A DNA stretch of 64,000 nt. Origin: Arthrobacter sp. NicSoilB8. GTDB lineage: Bacteria > Actinomycetota > Actinomycetes > Actinomycetales > Micrococcaceae. Under the pieces are notes generated by a model. The model saw nothing but the letters and a program-made list of their open reading frames with translations, was not told where the DNA came from and ran no database searches. A program made the translations under genes and the position numbers. Shown here in pieces: positions 60,241 through 64,000 of this stretch (position 1 is its first letter; every line of letters begins with the position of its first letter). The stretch lies in NCBI RefSeq assembly GCF_019977355.1, contig NZ_AP024655.1, positions 62,001-126,000 on the forward strand, written 5' to 3'.

Positions 60241-60909
60241 TCAGTTCCGGAGCGACTGCGCCGGTTCGGTGAGGGCCTCTCGGGACGAGGCATGGACGTG
60301 GTTCCTCATGGCGGTTTCGGCGCCGAAGGGGTCTTTGTTTTCGATCATTTCGAGGACGGCGCGGTGCTCGCGGGTGGAGGCTGCGATCCTGCCCGGGTGC
60401 TCAATAGTGCGCAGGACCAGCCGGTGGTAGGCGAGTTGGTTCATGAGTCGCTCATAGTGCTCGGCAAGTTTGAGATTGTCCGAGCCCCGGACGATGGTCC
60501 AGTGAAACTCGTGTACCAGCCGGGCATAGGCCTCGCTGTCGTTCGTGAGGACGGCGGCCTCGGAGTCTTCGAGGTTCAGACGAAGGGCAGACAGCTCGGG
60601 CGTTTCGCCGCGGCGGGCGAGCAGCGATGCGGCGAGCCCCTCGAGGGACTCCTTTAGCTGGAACAGTTCGATGATCTCCCTGTGGGTCGGCTCGCGGACG
60701 AAGGTTCCCACCTTCGGCCGGATCTCCACCAGTCCCTCATTCTGAAGCTGCTTGAGTGCTTCCCTTACCGGAGTCCGGCTGACTTCGAATTCCTGGGCGA
60801 GGAAAGCCTCCGGCAGCACTGCGCCGGGAGGAAAATCACCTCCCAACACGAGCCCCCGGATTTTTTCGAGGAGGCCCTTCCGCTCGTCTGCTTCAACACT
60901 GAGCATCAT
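60241..60909 (-). CDS. GntR-family (FCD) regulator of the flavin oxygenase cluster
   Basis: About 222 aa. Winged HTH (GDFPPGAVLPEAFLAQEFEV, SRTPVREALKQLQNEGLVEI) and an FCD domain (ELFQLKESLEGLAASLLARR, VHEFHWTIVRGSDNLKLAEH, REHRAVLEMIENKDPFGAET). The frame runs to 60942, but that part consists of the tandem operator, so ATG 60909 or 60906 is preferred, with AAGAAG upstream. It heads the minus-strand operon and faces the reductase-permease operon, so it probably controls both directions and itself. Confidence 0.88.
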   Translation of the reverse strand: MMLSVEADERKGLLEKIRGLVLGGDFPPGAVLPEAFLAQEFEVSRTPVREALKQLQNEGLVEIRPKVGTFVREPTHREIIELFQLKESLEGLAASLLARRGETPELSALRLNLEDSEAAVLTNDSEAYARLVHEFHWTIVRGSDNLKLAEHYERLMNQLAYHRLVLRTIEHPGRIAASTREHRAVLEMIENKDPFGAETAMRNHVHASSREALTEPAQSLRN

Positions 60910-60911
60910 TT

Positions 60912-60950
60912 CTTCTTGCATGCATGACAGCTTATGTTGCATGCAAGAAG
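60912..60950. promoter_or_regulatory. Tandem TTGCATGCAA operators of the divergent catabolic cluster
   Basis: CTTCTTGCATGCA (60912-60924) and TGCATGCAAGAAG (60938-60950) form a perfect 13-bp inverted repeat. Each half contains the palindrome TTGCATGCAA (60937-60946 exact; 60916-60925 with one change), 21 bp apart, i.e. two helical turns. Two bound GntR dimers on the same face are expected. Confidence 0.8.
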
Positions 60951-61024
60951 AGAGTCAAGAGCCGGAGGGTGCCATTGGCAATGACCCAGAATCGCCGCTA
61001 TTTAAGGGTTTTACAAGGTTTCTG

Positions 61025-61054
61025 TTGACGCGATCATGTGACCTGCCTTACGGT
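61025..61054 (+). promoter_or_regulatory. Promoter of the reductase-permease operon, probably leaderless
   Basis: TTGACG (61025-61030), 18 nt, TACGGT (61049-61054). The start site would fall about at ATG 61062, which has no ribosome-binding site. The half-site TATGCAA (61061-61067) overlaps the start codon. Confidence 0.5.
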
Positions 61055-61061
61055 CATTGGT

Positions 61062-62000
61062 ATGCAACAGACACTTGAACCGCTGATCACGTCAGCCTGG
61101 CTCGCGGCTTGGGACAGGGGCGACTTAGATGCCCTCGACGGTCTCGTGGCGGCTGACTACACGCGCACCAGTAAGGCGACAGGCGCAACCGTCGACATCA
61201 CTGGTCTCAAAACCGAGATCGCCGCAGTGAGGGAAGCTTTCCCGGACTTGCGCACGACCATCGATGACATCGTAGAGAGTGCGGAAACGGTGGCCGTCTT
61301 CTGGACGTCCACGGGCACCCACACCCACGAATACCTCGGTGTCCCGGCAACGGGGCTTACCGTTCAGACCAGGGGCTCGAACATCCTGATCCTCAAAGAC
61401 GGGAAGATCACGAAGGAAACCGTGACGTGGGACGGCGGCGAGCTGCTGGCCGGCCTCGGGATTCGCCCGCTGCGCGGAATAGCCGCACAAGAGGTTGGAG
61501 AGGGCAACGACTTCCCGGAGCTCGACGCGGACTTGATGAAAGCGTTCAACCGCCAGTTCATCACCGGCGTCACCGTGGTCACCACCAAGGAAGGCGAAAC
61601 CCCCAAAGGACTGGCCGCGAATTCCTACTGCTCAGTCTCCGTCGAGCCACCACTCGTGCTCGTCTGTGTCCAGAAGACCTCCAGCACCTATCCGGCGCTG
61701 TTCTCCTCGAGCCACCTCGGCATCAACATCCTGGGCACGGGACAGAAGGATACAGTCCGGGTCTTCGCTTCCAAGGCCCCGGACAAGTTTGCGGAGCTCG
61801 ACTGGCACGAGGGCCCGAAAGGTAGCCCGCTCCTGGACGGCTCGGCCGCATCCCTCGAGGCTGAAATTCAGGAACGATTCCAAGCAAAGACCCATACCGT
61901 CTTTATCTGCCGGGTCCGGCACGCCGAGATCGACAACACGGCACCCATGGTCTACAAAGCCGGGCATTTCTATGACGGCGCAGACCTCACCGAACTCTAA
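61062..62000 (+). CDS. SnoaL-like domain fused to a flavin reductase
   Basis: 312 aa. The N-terminal half (about 1-130) is a SnoaL/NTF2-like alpha+beta barrel (WLAAWDRGDLDALDGLVAAD, EAFPDLRTTIDDIVES, GTHTHEYLGVPATGLTVQTR). The C-terminal half (about 150-312) is a RutF/HpaC-type flavin reductase (FNRQFITGVTVVTTKEGETP, GLAANSYCSVSVEPPLVLVC). The reductase would supply FMNH2 to the LLM enzyme encoded by the facing operon. A SnoaL domain on a reductase is unusual and could isomerise, cyclise or dehydrate a pathway intermediate. ATG 61062 appears leaderless. Confidence 0.85.
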   Translation: MQQTLEPLITSAWLAAWDRGDLDALDGLVAADYTRTSKATGATVDITGLKTEIAAVREAFPDLRTTIDDIVESAETVAVFWTSTGTHTHEYLGVPATGLTVQTRGSNILILKDGKITKETVTWDGGELLAGLGIRPLRGIAAQEVGEGNDFPELDADLMKAFNRQFITGVTVVTTKEGETPKGLAANSYCSVSVEPPLVLVCVQKTSSTYPALFSSSHLGINILGTGQKDTVRVFASKAPDKFAELDWHEGPKGSPLLDGSAASLEAEIQERFQAKTHTVFICRVRHAEIDNTAPMVYKAGHFYDGADLTEL

Positions 62001-62101
62001 GTTCCGGCGCGGCTGACCACCCTCGGACAGGAAACCAGCCGCGCCGACCCAATCTGCTCGCAAGCAGCGCACCAGGGTGCGCATCCAACTTTAGGACAAA
62101 A

Positions 62102-63532
62102 ATGAGCGAAGACACCATGCGCGCTGCCGAAAACAGTGTCGCCGAAGACCGCGGCTACCGCAACAGCCTCACCAAAATCGAGCCTTACGGCATTGAACAC
62201 ATCCCCGACGTGGAACGCCACGGCAAGCCCCGCTCGCAGTTCTTCCTCTGGTTCGCGGCAGGCATGAACTTCCCCATCGTCGTCCTCGGCTTCAGCGCCG
62301 CCTACTTCGGCCTGCCCTTCTGGGCCGCCGCCCTGGCGATTGTCCTCGCCGGCGTGACCTCCTCGGCAGGAATGGGATACCTGTCGGCCATGGGCGTCCG
62401 GCTGGGCGTCCCGCAGCAGATGCAGGGCCGAGGACCTCTCGGATTCATCGGCAACCTGTTCCCGGTCGCCTATGTGAATGTCTTCGCCGGCATTGGCTGG
62501 GCCGCCGTGACCGTCATTCTCGGCGGACAGGCCATCTCGCTGTTGACCGGCATTCCGTTCTGGCTCTCGTCGCTTATTCTCATGGGCATCCAGCTCGGCG
62601 TAGCGGTCATCGGATACAACCTGATCCACTTCCTCCAGCGCATCCTGTCCTTCGTTCTGGTGATCGGCTTCGCCTTCATCACCATCGTTGCCGCTGCCAA
62701 CGGACGCATCGTCAACGTTGTCAATGAATCCGCCCCGGGCTTTGACGGCATTGGCGGATGGATCATCTTCTTTGGATGGTTCTTCTCCTTCATCGTCGCC
62801 TGGATGCCATTCGCATCCGATTACTCCCGCTACCTCCCCAACACGCCCGGCAACAGGCGCGGTGCCAGCCAGGCCACCATGCTCGGAAACTTCATCACCC
62901 TGGTCTGGATGGGAATCCTTGGGACCCTCCTCGGATCCACCACCACCGCGTCCGACAGCATCGGCGCCCTTAAAGAGGTCATGGGACCCTGGGCCGCCGT
63001 CGGACTGGGCGTCGTCGCATTGTCTTCCTTCACCCAAAACTTTCTGAACGTCTACGGCGGCGCGATATCCATCCAGACCATGGGAGTGCCCGTCAAACGC
63101 CACACCGCCGTCGTGGTCATCTGTGTCGCCTCCTACCTCGTCGCTTTGTTCGGCCAGGAAGGGTTCAACGCAGGTTTCACCGCGTTCCTCAACCTGACCG
63201 CCTACTGCATTGCCCCGTACGTAGCGGTCCTCGTGTGCGACTACCTTTTCGGAGGACGCCGCACTGAACGAGGTCTCCGCGAACTCTTCGACAAGAGCAG
63301 GAAGTTCGAGTGGGGCTTCGTGGCCTGGGCCGCGGGCGTCGTCCTCTCATCGCCGTTCTGGATGTCCTCGATCTACACCGGTCCGATCGCAGCGGCGTTC
63401 CCCCAGATCGGAGACCTCTCCTACTATGTCGGGGCCGCCGTCGCGGTGGGTGTCTACTTCGCCACCCACCGGCGCCAGCGCCTCTCGGGACACGAAATGC
63501 TCGACCGCAGCAGCGCCGGACAGACCCTCTAA
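62102..63532 (+). CDS. NCS1-family permease (purine-cytosine permease type)
   Basis: 476 aa with twelve membrane spans. Family patterns: GIEHIPDVERHGKPRSQFFL, WFAAGMNFPIVVLGFSAAYF, IGWAAVTVILGGQAISLLTG, WMPFASDYSRYLP and LNLTAYCIAPYVAVLVCDYL. NCS1 proteins carry cytosine, uracil, hydantoins, allantoin, nicotinamide- or pyridoxine-like rings in symport with H+ or Na+. This is the strongest clue that the cluster's substrate is a small N-heterocycle. It follows the reductase gene by 101 bases. Confidence 0.92.
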   Translation: MSEDTMRAAENSVAEDRGYRNSLTKIEPYGIEHIPDVERHGKPRSQFFLWFAAGMNFPIVVLGFSAAYFGLPFWAAALAIVLAGVTSSAGMGYLSAMGVRLGVPQQMQGRGPLGFIGNLFPVAYVNVFAGIGWAAVTVILGGQAISLLTGIPFWLSSLILMGIQLGVAVIGYNLIHFLQRILSFVLVIGFAFITIVAAANGRIVNVVNESAPGFDGIGGWIIFFGWFFSFIVAWMPFASDYSRYLPNTPGNRRGASQATMLGNFITLVWMGILGTLLGSTTTASDSIGALKEVMGPWAAVGLGVVALSSFTQNFLNVYGGAISIQTMGVPVKRHTAVVVICVASYLVALFGQEGFNAGFTAFLNLTAYCIAPYVAVLVCDYLFGGRRTERGLRELFDKSRKFEWGFVAWAAGVVLSSPFWMSSIYTGPIAAAFPQIGDLSYYVGAAVAVGVYFATHRRQRLSGHEMLDRSSAGQTL

Positions 63533-63535
63533 AGC

Positions 63536-63569
63536 CCGGTGGCTCCCCGCGGACGCGGGGAGCCACCGG
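63536..63569 (+). terminator. Strong hairpin terminator after the NCS1 permease gene
   Basis: Perfect 15-bp stem (63536-63550 with 63555-63569) around loop GGAC, three bases after the stop codon. GC-rich, no T-tract. Confidence 0.75.
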
Positions 63570-63651
63570 TCCAGGCACCGCCCCGGACTGCCGGGGGCCA
63601 TGCGGTACAACCCCACCTGCCCCACAACGATCGAGCCGGACGAGGAGCACC

Positions 63652-64000
63652 ATGAGTAGCGCAACGCTGTTACGGGCAAGCGGACAGGCACATTCACCCG
63701 CACAAACCCAACCCCGTGCGGTAGTGGCTGTGGTCGTCCAGAGACACGGACGAATAGCCCTCTTCAGGCGAAGCCAGTCCGTCGGACATGACCGCGGGCG
63801 CTGGCATTGCATCACCGGCTACCTCGAGCCTGGAACCTCTCCGGAAGGGCAAGCCATCACGGAACTTCGTGAGGAAACAGGGCTTACCCAGAACGACCTA
63901 ACCGATTTCCGGCAGGGCGAACCGCTCCTGCTAACAGACCACAGGGGCAGCCCATGGCTGGTGCACACCTTCACAGCGGCTACCTCGCGACGCAAATTGA
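63652..64000 (+). CDS. Nudix hydrolase, 5' part (continues beyond window)
   Basis: The first 116 codons are present from ATG 63652, with GAGGAG six bases upstream. AVVAVVVQRHGRIALFRRSQ leads to the Nudix box GYLEPGTSPEGQAITELREE followed by TGL, matching GX5EX7REUXEEXGU with all acidic metal ligands present. It would hydrolyse a nucleoside-diphosphate-linked compound; class unknown. It follows the permease terminator, so it is a separate transcription unit. Confidence 0.88.
   Translation, partial: MSSATLLRASGQAHSPAQTQPRAVVAVVVQRHGRIALFRRSQSVGHDRGRWHCITGYLEPGTSPEGQAITELREETGLTQNDLTDFRQGEPLLLTDHRGSPWLVHTFTAATSRRKL

Noticed and set aside
1..64000. CRISPR arrays, tRNA/rRNA genes, prophage or integrase genes
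   Set aside because: None recognised on reading; no regular spacer repeats and no cloverleaf-like or CCA-type structures noticed.

Overview
The window is high-GC, densely coded DNA with many GTG/TTG starts. It carries CmtR-type ArsR, ANTAR, MmyB-type and FCD-GntR regulators and an actinobacterial-type SOS box. This fits a soil actinobacterium of the Micrococcaceae (Arthrobacter / Pseudarthrobacter / Paenarthrobacter type). That placement is inference from gene content and protein style; no rRNA or tRNA gene was seen.

Layout. (1) 1-8.2 kb: the end of a sugar-type oxidoreductase gene and a LacI regulator, then a GntR regulator divergent from a 5-oxoprolinase-type operon (PxpA, MHS-family transporter, fused PxpB-PxpC, biotin carboxylase with biotinyl domain). 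(2) 8.3-21.3 kb: a regulon sharing the palindrome TTTGGTATACCAAA. It holds two amidohydrolases, a DUF3100 membrane protein, a CynX/NimT-type MFS exporter, a complete peptide/nickel-type ABC importer and a divergent GntR regulator. (3) 21.4-34.9 kb: housekeeping and stress genes: 5'-3' exonuclease, CsbD, a chimeric gene remnant, TetR, a D,D-carboxypeptidase, an SOS-box-controlled umuDC operon with two extra small genes, PadR, a rifampicin-phosphotransferase/PEP-synthase-like enzyme, a repeat protein and a GAF-ANTAR protein. (4) 34.9-45.3 kb: regulator/transporter pairs (two MmyB-type regulators with an MFS and a frameshifted SDR; CmtR-type ArsR with a CDF pump; ArsR-rhodanese with an MFS). (5) 45.4-55.3 kb: HutD and Amt divergent from a GlnT/GMAS - GlxBCD (MgsABC) - sarcosine-oxidase-like - M20 amidase - XRE/cupin operon. 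This reads best as methylamine (or related N-methyl amine) nitrogen assimilation through N-methylglutamate. (6) 55.4-63.5 kb: a compact GntR-controlled divergon for an unidentified compound, probably an N-heterocycle. It holds an LLM monooxygenase, 4-OT-type tautomerase, aldehyde dehydrogenase, alpha/beta hydrolase, two tandem DUF1185 proteins, a SnoaL-flavin reductase fusion and an NCS1 permease. (7) The start of a Nudix hydrolase gene runs off the right end.

The two systems most likely to be undescribed are region 2 (several transcription units tied by one operator and, for two of them, a shared promoter architecture) and region 6 (import, two-component flavin oxygenation, tautomerisation/hydrolysis and aldehyde oxidation under one GntR with tandem TTGCATGCAA operators). 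Region 5 is notable because a monomeric sarcosine-oxidase-like enzyme sits where N-methylglutamate dehydrogenase would be expected.
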